Source: an uncultured Actinomyces sp. (GTDB lineage: Bacteria; Actinomycetota; Actinomycetes; Actinomycetales; Actinomycetaceae). Taken from it: 21,382 nucleotides of DNA. The DNA is taken from contig CACYEE010000017.1 of NCBI GenBank assembly GCA_902773415.1, forward strand, positions 1 to 21,382, written 5' to 3'. The notes below the pieces were generated by a model, which saw nothing but the letters and a program-made list of their open reading frames with translations, was not told the origin of the DNA and did no database searches. A program made the translations under genes and the position numbers. Below, in pieces: positions 8,891-15,932 of the stretch (position 1 is its first letter; every line of letters begins with the position of its first letter).

Positions 8891-9748
8891 TTGCCCGCAT
8901 CGATTCCCGCGCCCCCCGGAAGCGTCTGGCATCTTGGCCCATTCCCGCTTCGGGCGTACGCGCTTGCCATCGTCCTCGGCATCGTCGTTGCCTGGTGGAC
9001 GCTCGACAGGCGCTATCGTGCTCGCGGCGGACCCGCCGAGGCCTCGGTCGATATTGCGGTCTGGGCCGTGCTTTTCGGAATCGCCGGAGGCCGGCTCTAC
9101 CATGTCGTCACCGATTACCAGCTCTACTTCGCAGCGGGGCGCAGCCCGCTTGCCGCACTCGAGATATGGAATGGCGGTCTGGGCATCTGGGGAGCCGTCG
9201 CCCTCGGTGCCTTCGGAGCCTGGATCGGAGCGAGACGCCAAGGGCTCAGGCTCGCGCCCGTAGCCGACGCCCTCGTCCCGGGCCTTCTCGCGGCACAGGC
9301 CATCGGACGCTGGGGAAACTGGTTCAACCAGGAGCTTTTCGGGGCCTCGACGGATCTCCCGTGGGGTCTCGAGGTCGACGCCGCCCATATGCCGGCCGGA
9401 TACCCCGAAGGGACCCTGTTCCATCCGACCTTCCTGTACGAATCCCTGTGGTGCCTGTTTGGAATCGCCGTGCTCCTGTTCCTTGAGAGGCGTTTCGACC
9501 TGCGAGGCGGCCAGCTTTTCGCCGCCTACGTCATGTGGTACACGGCGGGACGTTTCTGGATCGAGTCGCTTCGCATCGACACCGCCCATCACGTGCTTGA
9601 CCTTCGGCTGAACATGTGGACCTCGATTGCGGTCTTTTTTCTTGGCCTCGTGCTGTTCCTTGCGCTGCGCGCACGCTGCCGGCACAATCGGCATGCCGAC
9701 GACATCCGTCTTCCCGGTTCCGTGAGCGGTTCCACAGTCGGCGAGTAA
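8891..9748 (+). CDS. lgt: Phosphatidylglycerol--prolipoprotein diacylglyceryl transferase Lgt
   Basis: Predicted 285 residues using TTG 8891, chosen because GGAGGAG (8879-8885) sits five bases upstream and the product then begins PASIPAPPGSVWHLGPFPLRAY, as Lgt proteins do; a longer frame reaching back into trpA is not credible. It is a multi-pass inner-membrane enzyme with hydrophobic segments near 21-36, 55-70, 98-114 and 181-198. The signature GRWGNWFNQELFG (140-151) and the FHPTFLYES block identify it. It transfers diacylglycerol to the lipobox Cys of prolipoproteins such as the FKBP-like lipoprotein upstream. It follows trpA by 82 bases, as in mycobacteria, and may be read through from the trp unit. 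Confidence 0.95.
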   Translation: MPASIPAPPGSVWHLGPFPLRAYALAIVLGIVVAWWTLDRRYRARGGPAEASVDIAVWAVLFGIAGGRLYHVVTDYQLYFAAGRSPLAALEIWNGGLGIWGAVALGAFGAWIGARRQGLRLAPVADALVPGLLAAQAIGRWGNWFNQELFGASTDLPWGLEVDAAHMPAGYPEGTLFHPTFLYESLWCLFGIAVLLFLERRFDLRGGQLFAAYVMWYTAGRFWIESLRIDTAHHVLDLRLNMWTSIAVFFLGLVLFLALRARCRHNRHADDIRLPGSVSGSTVGE

Positions 9749-9809
9749 GTTTTCTCGCAGTTGGCCCGCGGCGGCATATGTCGCTTTCCTTCGGGTGGAC
9801 GGCACGCAA

Positions 9810-9815
9810 TAGCAT
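9810..9815 (+). promoter_or_regulatory. -10 box TAGCAT of a leaderless promoter for the first pyk
   Basis: TAGCAT ends seven bases before the ATG at 9823, so transcription would begin at or beside the A of the start codon. No ribosome binding site is visible. The same spacing is seen at the second pyk, and the stretch from TTTCCTT down to the ATG is similar in both. Confidence 0.65.
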
Positions 9816-9822
9816 TGCGCTC

Positions 9823-11238
9823 ATGAGGAAAACAAAGATCGTATGTACGCTGGGGCCTGCAACCGATTCCCAGGACGAGATTCGCGCGCTCGTCAAGGCA
9901 GGCATGAACGTTGCCCGAATCAACGCCTCCCACGGCACCCACGCCGAACACGAGGCGCGTATCCGTCGCGTGAGAACCGCCGCGGTCGAACTCCACGAGC
10001 CTGTGGCCGTTCTCGTCGACCTTCAGGGCCCGAAGATTCGTGTCGGCGAGTTCGCCGACGGTCCGGTCGGCCTCGCGAAGGGAGACGTTTTCACGATCAC
10101 GACGAGGGATGTTCCCGGCACCCGGGAGGTCGTTTCGACGTCGTACCGGGGTTTTGCGGGAGACTGCAAGGTTGGCGACGTCATCCTTATCGACGACGGC
10201 AAGGTGCAGCTTCGCGTCCTGGAGACGACGGATGCCGACGTGCGCTGCGAATGTCTCGTTCCCGGGACGATCTCCGACCACAAGGGCGTGAATCTGCCCG
10301 GTGCGGCCGTTTCGCTTCCGGCCCTGACCGAGAAGGACGAGGAGGACCTGCGCTGGGCTCTTGGCTTCGATGCCGACTACATTGCGCTGTCCTTCGTGCG
10401 CAGCGCAAAGGACATCGAGGACATTCGCCGGATCATGGACGAGATGGGCGTTCGCCTTCCCGTCATCGCGAAGATCGAGAAGCCTCAGGCCGTCGAGCAC
10501 ATGGAAGAGATCGTCGAGGCTTTTGACGGAATCATGGTGGCCCGCGGCGACCTGGGCGTCGAGCTTCCCTTCGAGGAGGTTCCGATGGTCCAGAAGCGGA
10601 TCATCATGGCCGCCCGCCATGCGGCCAAGCCTGTCATTGTCGCCACCCAGGTGCTCGATTCGATGATCGAGAACCCGAGGCCGACGCGCGCGGAGGCTTC
10701 CGACTGCGCAAACGCGATTCTCGACGGCGCTTCTGCGGTCATGCTTTCCGGCGAGACGTCCGTCGGAGAGTATCCGATCGAGTGCGTGGAGACCATCGCC
10801 CACATTGCCGAACAGGCCGAAGAACAGGGCGCGGATCTCATTCCGGACCTCGGCACGGAACAGTGCAACCGGTACCGGGCTCTCGCGCGCGGAGCGCTGT
10901 GCATTGCGGCGGACATGAAGGCCTCCGCTCTTGTCGTTTTCAGCACGCGCGGGCGTTCGGTGCGCCGCGTTGCCCGGATGCGTTCGATGATTCCTCTCTT
11001 TGCCTTCACCGATTCGCCGCAGGTCTACCGGCAGCTGGCGCTGGTCTGGGGCGCACGGCCGTATCTCGTCGCCTCCGCACGGCATACGTCGGAGAAGCTC
11101 GCGCTCATCGATTCGCTGGTGCTCGAACGCGGCCTGCTGGCCGAAGGCGAGGACGTTGTCATGATTGCGCCGGCGGCACCGAGCTATACGACGAATACGA
11201 TTCGCATTCATCGGATCGGGAACCGGTCCGCGGCCTGA
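9823..11238 (+). CDS. pyk: Pyruvate kinase, first copy
   Basis: Predicted 471 residues, the usual length for a bacterial enzyme without the extra C-terminal PEP-like domain. It starts MRKTKIVCTLGPATDSQDEI, with ATP/K+ site ARINASHG (Arg32, Asn34, Ser36), LQGPKIRVG, the B domain, the catalytic Lys in VIAKIEKPQ, metal-binding MVARGDLGVELP, and TQVLDSMIENPRPTRAE. It transfers phosphate from PEP to ADP in the last step of glycolysis. A longer open frame exists upstream but the ATG at 9823 matches the family start and the leaderless -10 box. It is followed 205 bases later by a close paralogue of the same length class, with several long runs of identical DNA. Confidence 0.96.
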   Translation: MRKTKIVCTLGPATDSQDEIRALVKAGMNVARINASHGTHAEHEARIRRVRTAAVELHEPVAVLVDLQGPKIRVGEFADGPVGLAKGDVFTITTRDVPGTREVVSTSYRGFAGDCKVGDVILIDDGKVQLRVLETTDADVRCECLVPGTISDHKGVNLPGAAVSLPALTEKDEEDLRWALGFDADYIALSFVRSAKDIEDIRRIMDEMGVRLPVIAKIEKPQAVEHMEEIVEAFDGIMVARGDLGVELPFEEVPMVQKRIIMAARHAAKPVIVATQVLDSMIENPRPTRAEASDCANAILDGASAVMLSGETSVGEYPIECVETIAHIAEQAEEQGADLIPDLGTEQCNRYRALARGALCIAADMKASALVVFSTRGRSVRRVARMRSMIPLFAFTDSPQVYRQLALVWGARPYLVASARHTSEKLALIDSLVLERGLLAEGEDVVMIAPAAPSYTTNTIRIHRIGNRSAA

Positions 11239-11319
11239 ATCGGCCTGTGCCTGCACGGGCGAGGCCGGAGGGTTTCGGGGAAACGGAGCAGGGTGCCCTG
11301 CCATGATGTATGCGAGAGG

Positions 11320-11363
11320 GGCATGTCGGCGGCATGCCGCCCGTCGAGTGCGGCCGACATGCC
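11320..11363 (+). promoter_or_regulatory. Overlapping inverted repeats between the two pyk genes
   Basis: An 11-base arm GGCATGTCGGC (11320-11330) is perfectly repeated in reverse complement at 11353-11363. A separate perfect palindrome GGCGGCATGCCGCC (11328-11341) overlaps the left arm, so the two pairings compete. GGGTTTTTG follows about 13 bases later. It could be the terminator of the first pyk or a regulator-binding site ahead of the second. The sequence alone does not decide. Confidence 0.5.
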
Positions 11364-11430
11364 ACGCGCAAAGTGGGTTTTTGCATATCTTCAAGCGGGG
11401 CGGGGTGTTTCCTTTTGGCGGTGACGGACA

Positions 11431-11436
11431 TACGAT
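11431..11436 (+). promoter_or_regulatory. -10 box TACGAT of a leaderless promoter for the second pyk
   Basis: TACGAT ends seven bases before ATG 11444, the same geometry as at the first pyk (TAGCAT), followed by TGCGCGC against TGCGCTC. No ribosome binding site is present, so a leaderless transcript is the simplest reading. Confidence 0.65.
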
Positions 11437-11443
11437 TGCGCGC

Positions 11444-12865
11444 ATGAAGAGAACGAAGATTGTCTGCACGCTTGGCCCGGCCACCGACGAGGCCGATGGC
11501 ATCGAACGGCTTGTCAAGGCGGGAATGAACGTTGCCCGCATCAACGCCTCCCACGGCTCCCACGAGGAGCATGAGGCCCGGATTCGCAAGGTGCGCGCCG
11601 CTTCCGAAAGGCTCGGAGAGGCTGTTGCCGTCCTTGTCGACCTTCAGGGTCCGAAGATTCGCGTCGGCCGCTTCCCCGACGGACCTGCCCTGCTCGAGGC
11701 GGGCGATCCCTTCACGATTACGACGAGGGATGTTCCCGGCTCCCAGGAAATCGTTTCGACGTCGTACCGGGGTTTTGCGGGAGACTGCAAGGTCGGGGAC
11801 ATGATTCTTGTCGACGACGGCAAGGTGCAGCTCCGTGTCGTCGAGGTGACCGGCACGGATGTGCGTTGCGAGTGCGTCGTGCCCGGCCCGATTTCGGACA
11901 ACAAGGGCGTGAATCTGCCCGGTGCGGCCGTTTCGCTTCCGGCCCTGACCGAGAAGGACGAGAATGATCTGCGTTGGGCTCTTGGCTTCGATGCGGATTT
12001 CATCGCCTTGTCCTTCGTTCGTGACGCCAAGGATATCGAGGACATCCACCGGATCATGGACGAGATGGGCGTTCGCCTTCCCGTCATCGCGAAGATCGAG
12101 AAGCCGCAGGCGCTGGAGAACCTCGAGGAAATCGTCGAGAACTTCGACGGCATCATGGTGGCCCGCGGCGATTTGGGCGTCGAGGTTCCTTTCGCGGAGG
12201 TGCCGCTCGCCCAGAAGCGCATCATCGATGTCGCGCGCAGGTGGGGCAAGCCGGTTATCGTCGCGACCCAGGTGCTCGATTCCATGATCGAGAACCCGAG
12301 GCCGACGCGCGCGGAGGTCTCCGACTGCGCCACCGCGATTCTCGACGGCGCTTCTGCGGTCATGCTTTCCGGCGAGACGTCCGTCGGCAAGTATCCGATT
12401 GTCTGCGTCGAGACGATGGTGCAGATCATCGAGCAGACCGAGGAATTCGGGTGGGACCATGTGCCTGCGCTTGGGGACGACACCTTCAACAGGTATCGTG
12501 CGATCGCGACGGGAGCCGTCGCGATGGGCGAAGGAATGAACGCGGCTGCGCTCGTCACCTTCACGACTCTGGGCCGTACTGCCCGTCGTATCGCCCGGAT
12601 GCGTTCGCGCCTGCCCCACTACGCCTTCACGGCCGACGAGTCGGTCTACCGTCAGCTCGCTCTCGCGTGGGGCGTGCGTCCCTTCCTCGTGCCGTGGGCG
12701 GACCGCACATCCGAACGGCTTGCGCTCATCGACAACGTGCTCCTGGAACGCGGGCTTGTCGGAGAGGGCGACTTCATCGTCATGATTCACCCGGCTCCGC
12801 CGTCGAACACGACGAATTCGATTCGCGTCCACAACGTCGGACTGGAGGCTTCGGCCAACGACTGA
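11444..12865 (+). CDS. pyk: Pyruvate kinase, second copy
   Basis: Predicted 473 residues, colinear with the first copy (constant offset of 1621 bases through the first two thirds). All catalytic blocks are intact: TKIVCTLGPATDEADG, ARINASHGSHEEHEA, LQGPKIRVG, VIAKIEKPQ, MVARGDLGVEVP and LDGASAVMLSGETSVG. The two proteins differ mainly near residues 15-25 and 55-65, in the Glu/Val substitutions after GDLGVE, and in the C-terminal third (EEFGWDHVPALGDDTFNRYRA here), where the allosteric domain lies. Retention of both with intact active sites suggests separate regulation rather than decay. The ATG and leaderless -10 box match copy one; upstream in-frame codons are not supported. Confidence 0.95.
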   Translation: MKRTKIVCTLGPATDEADGIERLVKAGMNVARINASHGSHEEHEARIRKVRAASERLGEAVAVLVDLQGPKIRVGRFPDGPALLEAGDPFTITTRDVPGSQEIVSTSYRGFAGDCKVGDMILVDDGKVQLRVVEVTGTDVRCECVVPGPISDNKGVNLPGAAVSLPALTEKDENDLRWALGFDADFIALSFVRDAKDIEDIHRIMDEMGVRLPVIAKIEKPQALENLEEIVENFDGIMVARGDLGVEVPFAEVPLAQKRIIDVARRWGKPVIVATQVLDSMIENPRPTRAEVSDCATAILDGASAVMLSGETSVGKYPIVCVETMVQIIEQTEEFGWDHVPALGDDTFNRYRAIATGAVAMGEGMNAAALVTFTTLGRTARRIARMRSRLPHYAFTADESVYRQLALAWGVRPFLVPWADRTSERLALIDNVLLERGLVGEGDFIVMIHPAPPSNTTNSIRVHNVGLEASAND

Positions 12866-12930
12866 GACGTTCCGGGAGGCGGCGACGCCTCGGGAGAGGG
12901 ATGGGGGTGTCCGAGAAGCGTGCCCGAACC

Positions 12931-13054
12931 TGGCCGGGGCGGGAATCGGAATTCTGTTCCGATTCCCGCCCCGGCTGTTTGCGCAGGTGGGAGAGCCGGC
13001 TGCCGCAGGGGGCGGACTAGTGTCGTTTTTGGGGGCAGTCCCTTTTCCGACGCG
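12931..13054 (+). repeat. Composite intergenic repeat, copy 1
   Basis: Aligns with 18093-18217 and 19907-20031. Shared parts in order: TGGCCGGGGCGGG-like start, CGATTCCCGCCCC, TTTGCGCAGGT-GGAGAGCCGG, a GGGGGCGGAC motif corresponding to GGGGACAGACC in copy 3, then GTGTCG ... GGGGGCAGTCCC ... CCGACGC. The last part is an imperfect palindrome with a GGGxCxGTCCC core. This copy is the most diverged in the GGGGAC motif. Confidence 0.75.
12933..12975 (+). terminator. Long GC hairpin after second pyk
   Basis: A perfect 19-bp stem (12933-12951 with 12957-12975) and a five-base loop TTCTG, 67 bases after the pyk stop. There is no T-run after it, so it is terminator-like rather than a classical intrinsic terminator. 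Its right half belongs to the composite repeat, so it may serve the element as well as pyk. Confidence 0.6.
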
Positions 13055-13093
13055 CGGAAGGTCCGTGCGAGCGTGTTCGCGCAAGATTGGGGA

Positions 13094-13140
13094 AAGGAAG
13101 CTGCGGTCGGCAGGCTGCGTCTGCCTGCGGCAGCTTCCTT
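13094..13140 (+). repeat. Long two-part hairpin upstream of tRNA-Leu
   Basis: Outer arms AAGGAAGCTGC and GCAGCTTCCTT (11 bp, perfect) enclose inner arms GCAGGC and GCCTGC (6 bp) with a seven-base loop and an asymmetric internal loop. It lies between the composite repeat and the tRNA. It could be a terminator, a small RNA or the far end of the mobile repeat. Confidence 0.55.
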
Positions 13141-13198
13141 GGTCTCGGGCATGACGTGCGCCACCATGCGGATCTGCCGAAAACGAGGGGTGCGGGTG

Positions 13199-13204
13199 TA
13201 GTCT
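13199..13204 (+). promoter_or_regulatory. Possible -10 box for tRNA-Leu
   Basis: TAGTCT fits TAnnnT and lies 20 bases before the mature tRNA 5' end, leaving a short leader for RNase P to remove. The -35 region is weak. Confidence 0.45.
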
Positions 13205-13224
13205 GGGAATCGCATTGAAAACAG

Positions 13225-13305
13225 GCTCCCGTGGTGAAATTGGTAGACACACGGCACTCAAAATGCCGCGCCTTTGGCGTAAGGGTTCGAGTCCCTTCGG
13301 GAGCA
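13225..13305 (+). tRNA. tRNA-Leu (anticodon CAA)
   Basis: Acceptor stem GCTCCCG pairs with CGGGAGC (13298-13304), with discriminator A at 13305. The anticodon stem CGGCA/TGCCG holds loop CTCAAAA, giving anticodon CAA, which reads UUG. The long variable arm CGCC-TTT-GGCG is class II and fits leucine. The T arm is AAGGG-TTCGAGT-CCCTT. The 3' CCA is not fully encoded (CCG follows), so it must be added after transcription. The UUG codon it reads is also the lgt start codon, though initiation uses the initiator tRNA. Confidence 0.97.
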
Positions 13306-13336
13306 CCGATCTTTTCTTCGCCATGCCTCATGGCTG

Positions 13337-13342
13337 TATGCT
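13337..13342 (+). promoter_or_regulatory. Possible -10 box for the ANTAR regulator gene
   Basis: TATGCT lies 40 bases before the chosen ATG, and predicted transcription starts near 13350. That would leave a short leader containing the hairpin at 13353-13370. Confidence 0.45.
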
Positions 13343-13352
13343 AGACAGGGTG

Positions 13353-13370
13353 AGGCACAAAGATGTGCTT
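13353..13370 (+). promoter_or_regulatory. Hairpin with ANTAR-like hexaloop beside the regulator's ribosome binding site
   Basis: AGGCAC pairs with GTGCTT (six pairs, one G-U) around the six-base loop AAAGAT. The loop has A at position 1 and G at position 4, the two bases reported as conserved in ANTAR target loops. The ribosome binding site GAGGAGG begins two bases later. Known targets are usually paired hairpins; only one is clear here. Confidence 0.4.
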
Positions 13371-13382
13371 TGAGGAGGAATG

Positions 13383-13994
13383 ATGGCAGCAGACAATGCC
13401 GAAGGAAATGCCGCAACCGTGCGTGCGCTTGTCGTCGAGGACGAAGCGCTGATCAGGCTCGATATCGTCGAGACTCTTGAGGATGCGGGCTATGACGTCG
13501 TCGCCCAGGCATCGACGGGCGAGGAGGCCATCGAGAAGGCCGACGAATTCGAGCCCGACCTTATCGTCATGGACGTGAAGATGCCGGGAATGGACGGCAT
13601 TACGGCGGCAAATCGAATCATGGAGGATCGTCGCTGCGCAATCGTCATGCTCACGGCATTCTCGCAGAGCGAGCTCGTGGAGCGCGCACGAGACGCGGGA
13701 GCGATGGCGTATGTCGTCAAGCCTTTCACGCCTGCCGATCTTGTTCCGGCCGTCGAAATCGCGCTTTCCCGTTCTGCCGAGATCGAGGCGCTGGAAAACG
13801 AGGTTGCCGGGCTTGCCGAGCAGTTCGAGACCCGAAAGCGCGTGGACCGTGCGAAGGGCCTGCTCGAGTCGAAGATGGGCCTGTCCGAGCCGGAGGCTTT
13901 CCGCTGGATCCAGAAGACGTCGATGGACCGGCGTCTGACAATGCGCGAGGTGGCTGACGCCGTCATCGAACAGGTTGGCCAGGACGAGGCCTGA
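13383..13994 (+). CDS. pdtaR: ANTAR-domain response regulator, PdtaR-like
   Basis: Predicted 203 residues. ATG 13383 is preferred over ATG 13380 because GAGGAGG (13372-13378) is then four bases away. Receiver domain at about 12-125: acidic pair Glu19/Asp20, phospho-acceptor Asp64 in LIVMDVKMPGMDG, Thr91 in VMLTAFS and Lys113 in YVVKPF. A short coiled linker (IEALENEVAGLAEQF) leads to an ANTAR RNA-binding domain at about 146-200 (KRVDRAKGLLESKMGLSEPEAFRWIQKTSMDRRLTMREVADAVI). Such proteins bind hairpins in mRNA when phosphorylated and act as antiterminators or translational regulators. The position between pyk and polA matches Rv1626 (PdtaR) of M. tuberculosis. The partner kinase PdtaS is normally unlinked, and none is seen here. 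Confidence 0.92.
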   Translation: MAADNAEGNAATVRALVVEDEALIRLDIVETLEDAGYDVVAQASTGEEAIEKADEFEPDLIVMDVKMPGMDGITAANRIMEDRRCAIVMLTAFSQSELVERARDAGAMAYVVKPFTPADLVPAVEIALSRSAEIEALENEVAGLAEQFETRKRVDRAKGLLESKMGLSEPEAFRWIQKTSMDRRLTMREVADAVIEQVGQDEA

Positions 13995-14090
13995 GCCTTC
14001 TCACCCAACGCCGCTGTGCGGCACCGCTGTCCGGCAGGTGCCGTGCGGATGCGGCATTTCCTGCGCCACTGCCCGGACCGGATGGCCGTT

Positions 14091-14483
14091 TCAGCGAAGC
14101 CGGCCGGAAGGAAGAAAGACAAGAATCTGTTCCCCGCGCGCCGTCGTGCGTCCGGCTTCGTCAACGATGTCGACGTCGATTGTCGCTCCCGTGGCCGAAA
14201 GCGAGCGCACGCGAGCGGTCGCCGCAAGACGGCCGCGGCGGACGGGGCGAAGATGCTCGGCCGATACTCGCGTGCCGACGGGCACCGTGCCTTGAGGGCA
14301 GATTTCGGCTCCGAGCAGCGAGGCCGCATGTTCGACGAGCACGGCATTCGCTCCGCCGTGGAGGATTCCGTAAGGCTGGCGCTTTCCTTCGGCGTCCATG
14401 TCGATGCGAACGGCTTCCCGGCCCCTCGACACGACGGAAATGCCCAGCAGTTCGGCGAACTCGCCGTGGGTGTTGTCGTTCAT
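14091..14483 (-). CDS. Hotdog-fold thioesterase, PaaI type
   Basis: Predicted 130 residues on the minus strand, a single hotdog domain of normal length. The core YGILHGGANAVLVEHAAS (HGG at 42-44, Glu51) is the active-site signature of PaaI/YbgC-like acyl-CoA thioesterases, followed by VGTRVSAEHLRPVRRGRLAATARV. The substrate cannot be told from sequence; related proteins hydrolyse aromatic or 1,4-dihydroxy-2-naphthoyl-CoA esters. It converges on the ANTAR regulator, with a 96-base gap, and diverges from polA across 60 bases. The start has no ribosome binding site but a TAGCAT -10 box six bases upstream, so it is probably leaderless. Confidence 0.85.
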   Translation of the reverse strand: MNDNTHGEFAELLGISVVSRGREAVRIDMDAEGKRQPYGILHGGANAVLVEHAASLLGAEICPQGTVPVGTRVSAEHLRPVRRGRLAATARVRSLSATGATIDVDIVDEAGRTTARGEQILVFLPSGRLR

Positions 14484-14489
14484 GAAACC

Positions 14490-14495
14490 ATGCTA
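14490..14495 (-). promoter_or_regulatory. -10 box TAGCAT of leaderless thioesterase promoter
   Basis: Read on the minus strand, TAGCAT ends six bases before the ATG at 14483. No ribosome binding site is seen. It is back to back with the polA promoter. Confidence 0.6.
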
Positions 14496-14531
14496 CGCGA
14501 CCAATCGGATTTCCTTCCTGCCTGCGGCAGG

Positions 14532-14537
14532 TAGGCT
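14532..14537 (+). promoter_or_regulatory. -10 box TAGGCT of leaderless polA promoter
   Basis: TAGGCT ends six bases before ATG 14544, a leaderless arrangement. The perfect palindrome CCTGC-G-GCAGG (14521-14531) abuts the -10 box and could be an operator. Confidence 0.6.
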
Positions 14538-14543
14538 AGAGGA

Positions 14544-15926
14544 ATGACCGACTCGACCCTTCTGCTTCTCGATGGCCATTCGCTCGCCTTCCGCGCCTTC
14601 TATGCGCTGAACGCCGAAAACTTCCGCACCTCCTCCGGCATCTACACGAATGCCGTCTACGGCTTCGGCTCGACGCTCCACAAGCTCGTGACGGATTGTT
14701 CTCCCACGCATGTCGCCGTCGCCTTCGACCTGCCCGGCGGCACGTTCCGTACGCGCCGCTACGCCGAATACAAGGGAGGGCGCAAGGAGACGCCCGAGGA
14801 ATTCAAGGGACAGGTCGCTCTGATCCAGAACATGCTCGACGCCCTCGGCGTCAAGTGGCTGACGAAGGAAGACTACGAGGCGGACGACATCGTCGCCTCG
14901 CTTTCTCGCGCGGGCGAAGATGCCGGAATGCGGGTCTATGTCGCTTCCGGAGACAAGGATTCGTTCCAGCTCGTCACCGAACGCTGCACGGTTCTCTACC
15001 CGATGCCGCGCTCGAAGATGGCCGTGCTCGATCCGGTCGGGGTCGAGAAGAAGACGGGCGTGAGGCCGGAGCGTTACCGCGACATGGCCGCCCTTGTCGG
15101 CGAAAAGGCCGACAACCTTCCCGGGGTCAAGGGCGTCGGTCCGAAGACGACCGTCAAGTGGCTCGAAAGCTACGGTTCGCTCGAAGGCATCCTCGAGCAT
15201 GCCGAGGAGATCAAGGGGAAGGTCGGCGAGTCGCTGCGCGGGTCGATCGGGCAGGTGAGGCTCAACTACGAGCTCAACGAACTGGTCCGGGACCTTGAGC
15301 TCGTCGAGGAGCTTGACGAGCTTCGTCCGTCCGGCTCGAGCAGCGCACAGCTCGAGGAGCTGTTCGGAAAGCTGGAAATCGGCGGGCTGCGCACCCGTCT
15401 TCTCGAGGCGTTTCCTCCGACGGCTGGCGACGCAGGAGGCGTGCCCGAGCGCAGCGAATTCACGCTCGAAGGTCTCGAAATCGAGGCCGGAAGTTTCGCG
15501 GCATGGCTCGCTGGCCACCCGGCCGACCTGTACGGAGTTGCCGTCGACGGCCAGCGCTCGCCGGGACGGGGCAGCATCGAGACGATTGCCGTGGCGACCG
15601 GGGCGGGCGCAGCGGCGAGTCTGGCCCGGGCCGAGCTTTCTGCCGAGGAAGAGCGCGCGGTGTTTTCCTGGCTGGCGGACCCCTGCGTCGCCAAGGTCTG
15701 CCATGACGAGAAGGGAATCGGCCACGCGCTCGACGGCGAAGGCGGACCAGCGATTGGCGGGGTCGTCCACGACACGATGCTTGAAGCCTATCTCCTTCAT
15801 CCCGAGCAGCGAGGCTACGAACTTCCCGACCTGTGCCGACGCTACCTCGGCTTCGACCTCGACGAGGTGGCGCCGCGCGATACCCTCCCCGGCCTCGGCG
15901 GCACGGTCGATTCGACGGCCGCCTGA
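14544..15926 (+). CDS. polA: DNA polymerase I, N-terminal part (5' nuclease plus inactive exonuclease-like domain), ended by in-frame TGA
   Basis: Predicted 460 residues, ending at TGA 15924-15926; the same frame continues as the polymerase half. The 5'-3' nuclease domain (about 1-290) is intact: LLLLDGHSLAFRAFYAL, VAFDLPGGTFRTRRYAEYKGGR, YEADDIVASL, VASGDKDSFQLV and LVGEKADNLPGVKGVGPKT, with all expected acidic residues. The region at about 310-460 corresponds to the 3'-5' exonuclease fold, but the DTE motif is replaced by AVDGQRS, so proofreading is absent, as in other actinobacterial Pol I. The stop falls after STAA, in the helix just before the polymerase domain, where relatives read through. 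CGA (Arg) to TGA is the simplest single change. It may be a real nonsense mutation, a sequencing error or a natural split. Confidence 0.9.
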   Translation: MTDSTLLLLDGHSLAFRAFYALNAENFRTSSGIYTNAVYGFGSTLHKLVTDCSPTHVAVAFDLPGGTFRTRRYAEYKGGRKETPEEFKGQVALIQNMLDALGVKWLTKEDYEADDIVASLSRAGEDAGMRVYVASGDKDSFQLVTERCTVLYPMPRSKMAVLDPVGVEKKTGVRPERYRDMAALVGEKADNLPGVKGVGPKTTVKWLESYGSLEGILEHAEEIKGKVGESLRGSIGQVRLNYELNELVRDLELVEELDELRPSGSSSAQLEELFGKLEIGGLRTRLLEAFPPTAGDAGGVPERSEFTLEGLEIEAGSFAAWLAGHPADLYGVAVDGQRSPGRGSIETIAVATGAGAAASLARAELSAEEERAVFSWLADPCVAKVCHDEKGIGHALDGEGGPAIGGVVHDTMLEAYLLHPEQRGYELPDLCRRYLGFDLDEVAPRDTLPGLGGTVDSTAA

Positions 15927-15932
15927 GCCGCG

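Larger units (their letters stand above)
12866..13224. other. 359-base gap between second pyk and tRNA-Leu
   Basis: No credible gene. It holds the long GC hairpin after pyk (12933-12975), one copy of the composite repeat (12931-13054), a second long hairpin (13094-13140) and a tRNA promoter. Long minus-strand open frames across it are GC-driven shadows. Confidence 0.7.

Noticed and set aside
11159..13324. Minus-strand open frame of over 700 codons covering the second pyk and running into the tRNA
   Set aside because: It crosses the tRNA-Leu gene and lies opposite a conserved pyruvate kinase, so it is a codon-bias shadow.
13995..14090. Bidirectional terminator between the ANTAR regulator and thioesterase
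   Set aside because: CGGCACC/GGTGCCG forms only a seven-bp stem with an 11-base loop and no T-runs on either side; too weak to list.
15924..15926. TGA as a reassigned sense codon or selenocysteine site in polA
   Set aside because: TGA ends most genes here at family-typical lengths, relatives have no Cys/Sec at this linker position as far as I know, and no selenocysteine element is evident.
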